Part shown: positions 10,301 to 21,262 of the stretch, one piece after another | How positions within the stretch are numbered: position 1 is the stretch's first letter | Layout of the letters: every line of letters begins with the position of its first letter | Origin: Lasiosphaeris hirsuta | Lineage: Eukaryota > Ascomycota > Sordariomycetes > Sordariales > Lasiosphaeriaceae | NCBI GenBank assembly: GCA_030549175.1 | Contig: JAUKUA010000002.1 | Coordinates: forward strand, 3,844,001 to 3,908,000 | Length of the DNA: 64,000 bases | Reading direction: 5' to 3' | Program-made: the position numbers and the translations under genes | The notes under the pieces: model-generated | What the model was told of the DNA's origin: nothing | What the model saw: only the letters and a program-made list of their open reading frames with translations | Databases searched by the model: none

Positions 10301-12413
10301 GCTGCAAAACTTGGGGCGGTATGAAAAACGGTATCCCCAGATACTGAACAGGGTCCGGGCCGAAATCGAAACCCGGCTTGAGCAGATCCAGGACCATATC
10401 GACAAACTTTCGGAAACGATTCAGACCAACATAATCAATGGGTCAGGCGAGGAGCCGCCATCGTCTGTCTTTGATCGGTCCAACAGTGTGTCAGAGACCG
10501 ACTCTGCGGCAACAATGCCGAGTCATGACAGCGAAACAAGCTGGGAACCGTTCTTTGCGGCCGACGGGGAGAGCCCTGGCGCATTCCACTCCCCCATTCT
10601 CTTTGACCCCCAGGCTACGACGAAGCCCTCGGACTGGCGGGTGCCTTATCCCACCAAGGGGTTGATGCCTCCAGTGCCAGATATCAGCGGCAACGATGGA
10701 GAAGACGAGGAAACTGTGATTCTGCCGGAGCAGTGGCAGCGAACGATAACGAACGTTGATAACGACCAGATTGGTGGCTACGAGGATTGGCAGGAGGTAA
10801 TCCCGCACCACAGGGTGGTCACGCGACGTTCATCGCGGAGATACCACGACCGCGCTGGTGCTTGGAGGGACACGACCGTGGGCGATCCGCGAGTCGGCAT
10901 CAGCCAAGACCTCGCTGTTGGCTCTGTCTCTGGTCGGACGGCGGGTTCGAGATCACCAAGCAGGGCTCGTGTGACCGCTCGGAGCGATGCCGAGATGGTG
11001 CTTAATAAGATTAAGCAGACTCTGCCACCGCTCCAGGGCGATTCTGACGGGAGCCCTAGCTCTGGAGGCCTTTCCCGGCCGAGCACTCTGCTCGGAAGAA
11101 ACAGCTATGCCCAGGTTCAAGCTAAAAAGGTGCCCGAAGCTGAGTTCGACGTCTCGCCCGCGTTGTTCTCAAGTGGCCTGGCTCAGATTATCTCGTCGCC
11201 CAAGAGCTGGACTGCGGCCACGGTCAAACGACTCAAGGAGAACGTGCTTCAATCTCGGGGCTCCGTTACGTCGGAGCCGCTGCCGCCAACCCCGGCGGCA
11301 GTCCAGGAAGACGAACTCATTGTCCCCCCCGGCCCTATCTTCCGCGGCACTCGCACGGCCAATTCGAGTCCAGCCAGCCGCTCTTCACCGTTCCCGCCGC
11401 CGACCTTTTCGGCGCTTCCAGAAGAGGCGGACGCAGAGCATCACTCCCACTCTCAGTCCGACCTACCCCTCGCCGTCCGACGGTGGGACACGACCGTCCA
11501 CCATCCCGGCCTGAACCGTCTCGAGTCCTCATCAGGGGGGATTGAGTGGAGCACCGACCCCCTGTCCCTCTCCTATCCCTCGATCCTCCCTCACGGCCAG
11601 TATCAGCACAGCACTCAGCGAGATGGACTTCCACAAGCCCCCCCGATCCAAATCCGCCATGCCCCAACCGGCTACAGCTCCCAACCCATGTCCTACCAAT
11701 CCTCCCACCACGACGGCATCCCGGCCGCCTCCCCTCCCCTCTCCACGAGCAGCCCCCCCCGCCGCCGCCCGGCCTTCCAACACGCCGCCGCAACCCACCA
11801 CTCCTCTCCGCTCGCCGGCAGTCCTGAGTTCCTCAACACCCGCCTCCAGCCCTTCCCACCCCCCCTCCACCGCCGCCGCCCCTCCTACACCGAAACCGAG
11901 CCCTCTCCCCGCATGGACCCCGCGTTTCCCGAGATCGACACCAGCTACCAGCGCTACTACCAGCACCAGAACCCAGACCCAGGCGCCTCCTTCCCGCCGC
12001 CCGGCGCCACCGCCCACGCCAACGCGCAGCGGCGTATCGGCCGCGGCGCAGGCCGGGCCGCGTCGGGCATGGCCACGCGCTCGCAGAGCCCGTCGCCGTC
12101 CCCACTGTCGTCGGGATACTCGACGACGAGCGGGCCGTCGCGGCCGGGCCAGCACCAGGGCAGTCCGGACCTGCTGGGGTGGGGCGGGGGTCTTTTTGGT
12201 GGCTCGCCCGCGGGCGGAGAGCCGATGGTAAGGGATGGATCGGGGGGCAGCAGCGGTGGTGGGAGCGCGGGAATTCGGGTTGGGGAGGGGCAGATGGTTG
12301 AGTTTGGAGCGACCGGTGGTGGTAGTGGTGGTGGTGGTGGTGGTGGTGGTGGTGATAGGCGTGGTAAGGGCGAGTTTGGGTTGGGGATTTCGGAGGAGGG
12401 GATGTCGCCGTAA
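7302..12413 (+). CDS. NLR-like protein: SesB-type alpha/beta hydrolase + NB-ARC + disordered tail
   Basis: The six-exon model is 7302-7304, 7523-8214, 8276-8521, 8592-8626, 8796-9860 and 9913-12413 (1,513 aa). All junctions have GT-AG ends and consistent phases. Residues about 10-290 form an alpha/beta hydrolase: oxyanion loop VHGLNG (29-34) and nucleophile elbow AHSLGG with Ser118, as in the SesB family. A Pro/Glu linker leads to an NB-ARC ATPase: Walker A LPGGGKT (438-444), Walker B WLMVFD (D523), sensor IFTSTER, a GLPL-type GRLPL near 605, and an IHSVVQ motif at about 748 at the MHD position. No WD40, ANK or TPR repeats follow. Instead there is a helical stretch (to about 830) and nearly 700 residues of Pro/Ser-rich disorder ending in poly-Gly. 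In fungi such proteins act in non-self recognition and programmed cell death; that role here is inference. Exon 1 (ATG only) is the least certain part. Confidence 0.85.
12315..12353 (+). repeat. (GGT)n trinucleotide repeat coding poly-Gly
   Basis: Thirteen codons are all GGT except one AGT, coding GGG-S-G9 near the C-terminus of the NLR. Pure trinucleotide tracts like this slip in replication, so tail length probably varies between strains. Confidence 0.9.
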
Positions 12414-12867
12414 CTGGCTGGTTGGCTTCACAAACTGTTAGACTATCTGCTTTTTCTTCATTTTGTTTTGGGTATAGGGGGCTGGCGTTTTTGATTTTCT
12501 TGGTTTCATTCTCTTAAATAACCTAACAGCATGGAAATTTGGTAATACGGCTATATTGTACGAGGGAATCGGGCATTGCACTACAACAGAATAGGATACG
12601 CGTAACACCATGCGCAACACCCCATACACGGCACTAGGTTGCCAATCACTTAGATAGATCGGTGGGGGTTCAAAATACGAATCAAAGCATATGGATATCA
12701 TTCGAATGTGCACATCATCTCTATTGCTCGCTGTATTTTCCCTCCGTAGAGGGTTTGGTCGCTCGGTAAAATCCCACCTCGCATAGAACGGAGTGATCTC
12801 AAACAACCCTCCTCCTTCTCGCTTGATACTCATTACCCCCTACCACACAAAGCCTACAATAGGCCCT
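12414..12867. other. convergent 3' region, NLR / GGA
   Basis: 454 bases lie between the stop codons of two converging genes. They should hold both 3' untranslated regions. I see no other feature. Confidence 0.6.
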
Positions 12868-14967
12868 TCATGCGAGGGTGAACTCGGGGATTTCACCCAT
12901 CTCGCTCCTCGCCTCAACTCCGACCTTGTACGACGCCCTCCACCTCATCTTGATAGCCTGGACCTTTTGGCTTTTATTCCCCGAGTGCAAAACATTAATG
13001 GCCTGCGTCACGCCAGCGCTCTGCTTGGGAGCCAGATTTCTCCCCGTCTGGGGACTCAGTTGTAATTCATATCCCTAAGTACTGTTAGCCTTTTCGTGTG
13101 AAGTAGAATGCAGTAGGGAGCTCACCTTGGTCACAGCAAGCTGAAAGTGCAACTCCGACACTGGCTTGGCCGTATTATTGGTAAAAGAAAACAAGAGAGC
13201 GATAGAGGGAGCCGTATCGACAGCTCTTTTGGCTATTAGATCAATCTTGAGACTCGAGTTGCTGACTACGGCCCTGTGCTCGCGGGGGAGAGCGGGGGGT
13301 GCCTCAGGTGGCAGTGCTGAAGAGAAGGACCATTCGTCATCGTCGTTTGCCGGAGCAGCCTGGGCAGCTTGTGCCGCCACATAAGGCTTGGGAGAGGGGG
13401 AGGAGAGTGAGCTTAGCGCAGCAAAGGGGTCCTCCGCGACTGGTTTGGAGGGCGGTGGCGAGAAAGCAGACCGCATAGAGTGAGGCGGTTGAGGGGTAGT
13501 CGACTTGGATCCTGGTGCCGAGGTGAATGAAGAAAACTGCGAGAAGGAAGAGCTGGGAGGTGGTGTTGGTGATGCGGCTGGGCCCTTGGCGCTATTACTT
13601 TGTGTTACAGACGAGAGCAAGGCAGGCCCGGGGATATCTAGAGAATCATATTAGCAGTGACTTTCTCAAGTTATTGTGAGCAAAACATACTAGTGTTGGC
13701 ACCATATCCCAACGCAATCCCTCCGGTCTGCCCAAAGTTATTGGTGTCCCCTATTGACAATCCCAAAAGGTCGTTTTCAATGCCGGCGGCCTGCGACGTT
13801 TGCCCGGGAAGGCCTCCCCCGTTAGCCTCAGCTTCCCCGTCGAGGTCGATCAGCGACAACTCATTCGCTGCGTTCTTCCCGCTACCGCTACTCGCCGGCA
13901 CCGGCGCACCGGCGGCTATCCGATTTGCGGCATCAAGGTCGCCCTTCTTCAGAAGCTTATACCGCTCGACCGTCCGGTGTATGCTATCATTAATCTCTAG
14001 CAGCTTCGCGACGGCCTCGTGGTCTTCAGACTCCTCCTCACACATCTTCTGAATCTTCGGCTGTGCGCTCGATAATGCGGCGGCGAGCTCCGAGAAGACA
14101 TCACCTTCGGTCATTTTGTCTCCAGGCTTGAAATGCGCAAGCCTTTCCTCCAACAACCGGGCTTTTTGTTGGATCTTGCCAACATCCTCGGCGGCCTTGG
14201 CGCGGTAGTCGACCTTGGATCGCGTGTCGTAGCCGGCCATTACCTTCATCAATTGGTTGGCCTCTCGGAGGTCTTCGGGGGTACCTCTGCGAATGAGCTC
14301 CTGAAGCTTTGCCGATTGCGCCTCGCGCTCCTCCTCCTCCATTTCCTCCGCGGATTTCAGGTTCTACGCCTAATGTCAGTATTGCATGGGCGCATAGTGC
14401 TACAGGGGACCCGTCACATACGTCACTCGGGTTCAACACGGCCGCGTCTTCTCTCCTGACTTCGGGGAAGGTGTACCCCTTGTAACTCAGGAGCCGGTGC
14501 ATATCACGGATGAAGCCCAGGTCCTCCCTGTACCGGCTGGTCTCGCAGATGGTGCCGCGCCATTCTTCAATGGCCTCGAGGATCTTGAGCTGGACTCGGG
14601 AGGGGCGGATCGGGGGGCGCTCGGGGAACCTTCGGACAAGCTCATTGAGAAACTCCTTGGTGCTGATCTGGAGGTGGAAGGGATAGCCGCAGTTCTTGAC
14701 ACATATGTCGAGCAGGTTGAGGGCGAGCAGGGAGACGTTTGGATTACGGTGGTTGACGAGATTGACGATGGCGACGGCAGCTTCGCGCGGGGTCGAGCCC
14801 TTCTTGGCGTTGATCAGGTCGGCGATCTCGAGGTTGACGGCGAGATTGGGCTCATAGTTCTCAGGACTGCAAGCAGTCTGGATGAAGCGCTGCAGCTGGG
14901 AAGGCGCTGGCATGCCCGTCTCGCCCCAGCGGTCCCTTGCGGCGAACCGCGCAGATGCCGCTTCCAT
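12868..14967 (-). CDS. GGA: GGA-type clathrin adaptor (VHS-GAT-GAE)
   Basis: Four minus-strand exons, 14967-14422, 14363-13691, 13637-13126 and 13074-12868, encode 645 aa; introns are 51-58 nt with clear branch sites. A VHS domain (about 20-155) is followed by a helical GAT domain (about 195-300). The low-complexity hinge contains a clathrin-box motif LIDLD near residue 355 and DLLGL. A C-terminal gamma-adaptin ear (GAE, about 530-645) ends the protein. This is the layout of Gga1/Gga2 and human GGAs, which bind Arf1-GTP at the trans-Golgi and sort cargo into clathrin carriers for endosomes. The raw frames break in the VHS-GAT linker and in the ear, so all three introns are needed. It is divergent from TSR3. 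Confidence 0.95.
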
Positions 14968-15534
14968 CGCGAGCCTGGGGTTGTCTCGGTGTCTCTCTGA
15001 TGTTTCGCCGTCTCGATTTCTCCACTTGTTGCCCTTGACCTAGTGACGCGTCGCGGATTGGAAAGGGGGGCGGAATCCAAGGAATCGAAAGGGGTTCGAG
15101 CTGCAGAAGGACAGCGAAGAGCTGGTGGTCAAGACGATGTTCAGAACAATGTAAGACTATGGACGGTTGGGTACGAGAGCTGAGCTTGGACCTCGAGGCG
15201 TAGTTCGAATGGGAGCGGCGCAATCGCAGCAGGCAGCGACCCGTTTTCCCGATATACCTGACTTATCAGCGAATTGTCGAATGGCCACAGTGTTGCCTTG
15301 CCCCGGTGAACGCTGTCTTTCGCACCAAACGGTGACTTGCAAGTGCGGGGGAGGTGGAAGGTGGGGGTTCTCCAGTTTCCCATACATAACCCCACCATTA
15401 CTGACGCAACCAGAGCAGCAAAGATCCAAAGATCTATTCCCAGCGACGGGAATTCTGGAAGACTTGAAGCCTACGCTACATCGAGCAGAACTGGACCTCT
15501 ACAGCCAACCCTTACCCCTCCCTCGCAGCACACA
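14968..15534. promoter_or_regulatory. divergent promoter region GGA / TSR3
   Basis: 567 bases separate two divergent ATGs. No strong TATA element was noted. The plus-strand frame running upstream of the TSR3 ATG from 15337 is open but starts without ATG and is taken as leader. Confidence 0.6.
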
Positions 15535-16833
15535 ATGGTTCGCCACAAGAAAGACAACTTTTCATCGCGAGGCAAGCACATCCATAGGGGCCCACCGCGA
15601 AACCCACGTGCGCCAAAGAACGACGGCGACAATGGCGAGAACGGCGACGGGAGCACCCCCGGCAACTCCTTCCCAGGCTCGGGCTCAGCCCCGGTCGCCA
15701 GCAACAGCAGCAGCAGCAGCAGCAACGCGCGCCGCACCGCCCCCGCGCTCAAGGCCGCCTGCTGGGACCTGGGGCACTGCGACCCCAAGCGGTGCTCGGG
15801 CAAGAAGCTCATGCGCCTAGGCCTGATGCGCGAGCTGCACCTAGGCCAGCGCCACGCCGGCGTCATTATCACGCCTAACGGCAGGCAGACCGTCTCGCCC
15901 GCCGACGCGGCCCTGCTCGACCTGCACGGTGCCGCCGTCGTCGAGTGCTCGTGGGCCCGGACCAAGGAGGTCCAGTGGAACAAGGTCGGCGGCAAGTGCG
16001 AGCGCCTCCTGCCCTACCTCGTCGCCGCCAACTCAGTCAACTACGGCAAGCCCTGGCGCCTCAACTGCGTCGAGGCTCTCGCCGCCGCTTTCTACATCTG
16101 TGGCAAGGCCGACTGGGCGAAGGAGGTCCTAGCCCCTTTCTCGTACGGTCAGGCTTTCCTTGATATCAACTCCAGCTTGCTCAAGAAGTACGCTGCGAGT
16201 GAAGATGAGGCGGGCGTCAAGCGTGTTGAGGCGGAGTGGATGGAGCGCCTCGACAAGGAATGGGCGGAGAATAGAGAGGAAGGCGGAGCCAATGACATGT
16301 GGGAGAGTGGCAACGTAAATCACAGGCCCGCAGCCGACTCTGAAGATTCAGACGAAGTGGAGGGTAGCGAGCATGACGAGGAAAGTGAAGATGGCGAGGA
16401 GCATGGTAGCACAGACGGCATCTACCTCGGTAGTAAACCGCAAAAAGCACCAAAACCGCCAAGGCCTGACGAGGAAACTCGAGATCCATACGCTCTCTCA
16501 TCCGACAGCGAGGAGGACGATGGCGCTGAGATGGAGGCAATTCGCCGCAAAATCTTGGCATCCAAGCCCTTTGCCGATACCAAGAAGACGGAAACTGCCC
16601 CTCAGCAGCCCGTCACGATCCCAAGGCCCCAGAATCAGCTCAACCCCGACTCTGACGCGGAGCCAGATTCCGACAACGGGTCGGACAATGACGAGTTTGA
16701 TGGTATTATCGCAGCTACGCCTGTGACCGACAGGCTGGGGCTTGCCAAGCTCGAAAAGGAGCGTACCCGTATCACAACAGGGACGACCAGGACATTTTCG
16801 TCCACTACGATAGCTGCCCCTAAGAGAGGGTAA
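15535..16833 (+). CDS. TSR3: Tsr3, 18S rRNA aminocarboxypropyltransferase
   Basis: A single exon encodes 432 aa from the ATG at 15535. After a 70-residue low-complexity leader with an Asn/Ser run comes the conserved family start (CWDLGHCDPKRCSG), then VECSWARTKEV and LPYLVAANSVNYGKPW, typical of Tsr3 (RLI-like N-terminal part plus DUF367). Tsr3 transfers the aminocarboxypropyl group of S-adenosylmethionine onto the hypermodified pseudouridine of 18S rRNA (U1191 in yeast), a late cytoplasmic step of small-subunit maturation. The C-terminal 150 residues are acidic and poorly conserved, longer than in archaeal enzymes but common in fungi. It shares a promoter region with GGA. Confidence 0.96.
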   Translation: MVRHKKDNFSSRGKHIHRGPPRNPRAPKNDGDNGENGDGSTPGNSFPGSGSAPVASNSSSSSSNARRTAPALKAACWDLGHCDPKRCSGKKLMRLGLMRELHLGQRHAGVIITPNGRQTVSPADAALLDLHGAAVVECSWARTKEVQWNKVGGKCERLLPYLVAANSVNYGKPWRLNCVEALAAAFYICGKADWAKEVLAPFSYGQAFLDINSSLLKKYAASEDEAGVKRVEAEWMERLDKEWAENREEGGANDMWESGNVNHRPAADSEDSDEVEGSEHDEESEDGEEHGSTDGIYLGSKPQKAPKPPRPDEETRDPYALSSDSEEDDGAEMEAIRRKILASKPFADTKKTETAPQQPVTIPRPQNQLNPDSDAEPDSDNGSDNDEFDGIIAATPVTDRLGLAKLEKERTRITTGTTRTFSSTTIAAPKRG

Positions 16834-17135
16834 CTCGTACAGACAGATGAACCGAGCCAGAAAAAAATCTAACAGCCACCCCCTTATTCAGGGCGGCCTT
16901 GGGGAGAGTGTACTATTGCTAGACATGAAGAAGATTACTGGAACTAAGGTACAAACGAAGGCGGGGCTTGCTAATGCTATCTACACGCATTTCCCCTGTC
17001 TAGATGAGGCCGTCATCATGGCCCCCTATGCGCCTCGATGTATGCTGCTTATGGATCTATTCGTACCCTCCTACCCCTTAACCGTTTTTTTTTTTCATAC
17101 ACACCTACATGTTCAAGTCGTACATCTATAATCCT
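16834..17135. other. convergent 3' region TSR3 / IFM1
   Basis: 302 bases between converging stop codons. A T-run at about 17086-17095 may be part of 3' end signals. No gene was seen. Confidence 0.5.
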
Positions 17136-20100
17136 CTACAGTCGCCTCTTCTCCTTGATCTCCTCAATGATTTGGACGTTGTCACCTTGACGGAACCCGT
17201 CCCACTCCGAGTTAAACGAAATACCGCATTCGGCTCCCTTCTTGACCTCGGGGACGTTCTTCTTGCCCTGCTTGAGCGTCTCGAGCTCGCCTAGAGTAAA
17301 TTGTTAGCAAACCCATTCAAGGAATATGGGAAAGTGATGTTTGACATACCAGTCCAAAGTATCTCCCCGCTCCGCACAACACGGCACTTGGCATTCCTCA
17401 ACACCTGACCGTTACGCACACGGCAGCCCGCAATATTCTTGTACACGCGACCCTTGATGTTGATGGGGAACACCTGGAGAATCTCGGTCTCCCCGATGAC
17501 CTTGATGATGATATTCGGCGCCAGTAGCTCCGACATTGTGTCGCGGACCTCCTCTGCCAAATGATAAATAATGTTGTGGTCCAGAATGCGCACGCCCGCC
17601 TCGCTGGCCATGCGCTTGATGTAGCCCGGCACAGGGTTGTTGAAGTTGATGATGCAGCTGCCAGACGTTGCGGCCATCTCCACATCAGACTCGTTGATCT
17701 GACCTGTCGCCGACTGCAAGATGCGTGGCTGCACCTCGTTGTTGCCGATCTCGAGCACCGTCGCGCACACGGCCTCGACCGAGCCATGTACATCGCCCTT
17801 GATGAGGAAGCTGACTGTCTTGGCACCGCCCGTCGACTCCTCTTCTTCGGCTTCGGGATCCTTCTTCGCTGCGGCCTTCTCAGCCTCTTCTTCGGCTGCC
17901 TTGTCGCGCTTAGCTTGCTCCATTTGGGTTTGCTGTTGGATAGCTTCAGTTCTCTCTTTTAGCTCCTGTCGGTAACGGGTGGCGATTTTGGCCTTGTCCT
18001 CATTAGGTGCCTGTAGAATCATATCTCCAGCATCAGGGGGGTCTTTCCACCCGAGAATTTCAACAGCAGTGCCGGGGGGCGCCTCGTCGACCTCAACACC
18101 GGCCTCATTCCGCAGCGACCGAATCTTTGTGTGTACTGTGCCAGCCACGATGTAATCTCCTGCGCGGAGCGTTCCGCGCTTGACAAGAACAGTAGCAACA
18201 CGGCCGATTGGCTTAATGCTCGACTCCAAGACCCAGCCCTCGGCCATGCCGTCCGGTTCAGCACGAATGTCCAGCATCTCGGCAAGGAGGAGAATGTTTT
18301 CTTCCAAGTCGTCCATACCCTGACCCGTCTTGCCACTGACGCAAACGACCTGTACATCGCCGCCATAGTCCTCAATTTCAACGCCGTGGGCGGCAAGGTC
18401 CGACTTGACACGATTGACATTGGCCGACTCTTTGTCGACTTTGTTGATGGCAACAATAATCGGCACCTTGGAGGAGCGGGCGTGCTTCAAGGCCTCCAAG
18501 GTCTGGGGCTTGACGCTGTCGTCGGCAGCGACAACCAAGATCACCATATCCGTCACATCAGCACCGCGTTGTCTCATCGTTAGAAACGCCGCGTGGCCGG
18601 GTGTATCGAGGAAGGTGATTTGTTTACCGGTCGACATCTTCACCGAGAAAGCACCAATGTGCTGGGTAATGCCGCCGTGTTCTTGATCAACAATCGATGA
18701 CTTGCGCAAATAGTCTAGCAGCGTGGTTTTGCCATGATCGACGTGTCCCATGATCGTCACAACTGGTGGCCGGAGAGGTAGTGACGACGGGTCTTTAGGT
18801 GGTGGACGCGGTTTGAGGTCCTCATCTTCTCCCATCTCCACTGTCGGCTCAAACCCATACTCTTGAGCGACCAAAGCTGCCGTCTCGCCCGTCAAAATAT
18901 TGTCCTTGGTAATATTTTCAAATCCAAGTTCCTCCAGCTCGCCCAGGAAAACATTCAGCCTAACGCCAAGCGCGGCGCCAAGATTAGCCACACTGATGAA
19001 CTCTGGAAGCTTGATAGGAACTGGCCCGGCTTCCTCAAGAGCCTCAAGCCTGGCTCTCTCTTTCTCCGCTTTCCGCTCTCGTCGACGCTGTTGTTTCTCT
19101 TTGTGTGAATCCGCGTCAAACTCATCCTCGCCAGCATTCGAACGCCTAGATGGCTTAGCTTTCTTAGGCTTCTCGTCGCGGCTCGGCCGATCAAGGCGGT
19201 CTCTCTCGCGATATGAGCGATTGCCATAGCTTGTATTAGGGTTGCGACTCCCGCCTACTACAGGGTAGGTTTGTCGCTGAAATAGGATGGCAGGGTGTGC
19301 TTGTTGTCGATCTACTGCGAGATCATCGGCCCAATCCCAAGCCTCGCTGGCGTCCGTGTCCTCTTTCTTTAGTTTTGCCATGGGCTGTGCGGCCTGCCTA
19401 CCTAAGTCTTCCAACTTTTTCCATCCCTCTTCGGCACTTTGTGTCGGCACTGGTGCTTGACGGACGGGTGTCCAATCGAGATTTTTCTGTGCATTTTCAA
19501 GACCACCACGGCGGCTTTGTCTGTTACGATCGCTCTGGAAAGACGACCTTCCCCAGTCGTTGCCGCGGGCGGTGGAGTCCAGGCCACCCAACGTACCTCG
19601 GGACCCAACGTCCCCTCTAACGCGGGATATGGTTGGTTCTGCGGCGGGGAACCTATCTCGAGCTCGTGCCCAGAACTCGGATTGGGCGCTCTGCGAACCC
19701 CTTGAATTGGAACGTTGAGTCTGAAAATCGTTCGCACGATCGGAGAATGATCCTAATCGATTCCCCGGACTAAGTTGCTGACGCGCTGTTGCGAAACTGT
19801 TTCTTCGCTTCAGACTCCCCCACTCATTATCTTCACTCAAAGGGGTCGAGTGGGGGGCCTCTGAGGCTCTCTCGTTAATCTGAGGCCATGAAAGCTCCCC
19901 TAAACTGCCACGCTCATGACTGGTCGCTGCTGTGTTGGCCTGGCGCCTTTCTCGCTCCCTTGCCCGGCGCTCGTGTGGGAGCAAGAGGTCATCACCATCT
20001 TCTTGAATCGAAAACGGTTTCGGTGGTGGTGGTGGTAGTGATCGGGCTGGTGATTCTTGAATAGGCAGCGCTTGTCTCTGCTTCAAAAGCTGCTCCTGTG

Positions 20101-20784
20101 CCTCGATTTCTTGCTTTTGCTTCAACAAAAGCCGCTCTCTTGCTTCAGCCTCTTGTTTTTGCTTCAGCAAAAGCTGTTCTTGTGCCTCAAGATCTCGCCT
20201 CTGCCTCCATATCCGCTCTCTTTCCTCCATCTCTTGTTTCTTTTTCAAAAGCCGCTCCCTACCCTCGGCTTCCTGCTTCTGTTTTAGAAGCTCGGCCTCT
20301 TGCTTCTTCCGAAATCGCTCTTTTCCCTCAGCTTCTTGCTTCTGCCGAAGTAGCTCTTTCTCCTCAGCCTCCCGCTTCTGCTTCAGTAGCCGTTCTCTTG
20401 CTGCAATCTCATGCGGGAGCAAGATATCATCGGCCATGGACGCAGATGGCTTCGCAAATGCGGGCGTACCCCATGTCGGTTTCTTCGCCGGCTGAGAGGA
20501 TGAGCCATCTTTACCGCCTAGGGTACCCCATCCAGGTGGTTGAACGGGTTTGGTCTGGACAGACGCGAGCGGCGACTTCGGTAACCGTTTCGGAGCCTCG
20601 TCCCAGTACGTCCGTGGTGCGGCACCGGGAGTGCATCGTGTAGATCGGGGGCATCGTGTGTAGCGGCAGAGCAAGCACGTAGACGGTCGCTTCTGCTTCT
20701 GCGGCAGAGTAGAGTGAGCTTCTGAAGAGGGCGACAATGCAATCAGCAGTAACCACTTACCTGCCATAGTCCACCGCGCATCAT
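17136..20784 (-). CDS. IFM1: mitochondrial translation initiation factor IF-2
   Basis: Three minus-strand exons, 20784-20761, 20698-17350 and 17290-17136, encode 1,175 aa. Exon 1 codes only MMRGGLWQ. Intron 1 is read to the CTGCCGCAG acceptor because the nearer TTCAG leads to a stop. The last exon restores the IF2 C-terminus ending in EEIKEKRRL. The basic N-terminus fits a mitochondrial presequence. Residues about 100-230 form a long charged coiled coil of repeated [15 protein letters not shown] units. The GTPase follows with GHVDHGKTT (about 657), DTPGHA and NKVD, then IF2 beta-barrel and C-terminal domains. IF2mt brings formyl-Met-tRNA to the mitochondrial small subunit. It is larger than typical because of the N-terminal extension. 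Confidence 0.95.
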
Positions 20785-21262
20785 CTTAGAGGTCTGGTGG
20801 GCATGGCGCTCTCAAAGGGGCGGGAAGAAAAATGTCGGGTGAATTCGAGAATTGAAGGAGCTCGGGTCGTCAATTCATCCATGTGTCGCGTCCGCCCAAA
20901 AATTTGGCTTGGAGCTTCACATCTGCGACCGACGCCGGCGGCAGGCATCGAGCTACACTACGTTAGGGTTAGGGTCGCGTAAAATCAATGGAGCTGTGAC
21001 ATTTTTATGTCATCACTGGAAGCTTCCAACTAAATACTCGACTCTCACATCCAACCGGTGATCAACCCACCGTTTTCTTATTCCTTTCTTTAGTGCGAGG
21101 TGGGTTTTGAGTTTACCGCGTTCACAGAAAGCCGTTGATCTTTCATTGGACACAGTATTTTAACTCGCCCAATTGCACCAGACACTCTCGCAACACGAAA
21201 CCTGTCCTCAACTCAGATCATCAACTCCAGCTCTGAATCTCAACTCTCACGCCTCGCCCGCC
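20785..21262. promoter_or_regulatory. divergent promoter region IFM1 / membrane protein
   Basis: 478 bases between divergent ATGs. It contains a perfect telomere-type TTAGGGTTAGGG at 20963-20974. No other clear element was seen. Confidence 0.65.
20963..20974 (+). promoter_or_regulatory. two-unit TTAGGG (telobox-like) element
   Basis: TTAGGGTTAGGG lies about 180 bases upstream of the IFM1 start and 290 upstream of the divergent gene. Such interstitial TTAGGG pairs in fungal promoters can bind Myb-type telobox factors (Tbf1/Taz1-like), which often regulate ribosome and translation genes. Function here is inference. Confidence 0.5.

Noticed and set aside
11532..12431. 299-codon minus-strand frame opposite the NLR tail
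   Set aside because: GC-rich coding DNA leaves the antisense frame open; its Arg/Gly composition mirrors the Pro/Ser tail and no start or splice context supports it.
15167..15820. plus-strand 217-codon frame overlapping the TSR3 start
   Set aside because: Out of frame with TSR3; mirrors its low-complexity N-terminus.
17561..18583. plus-strand frames inside IFM1 (for example 17561-17962, 18131-18583)
   Set aside because: Antisense shadows of the conserved IF2 domains.
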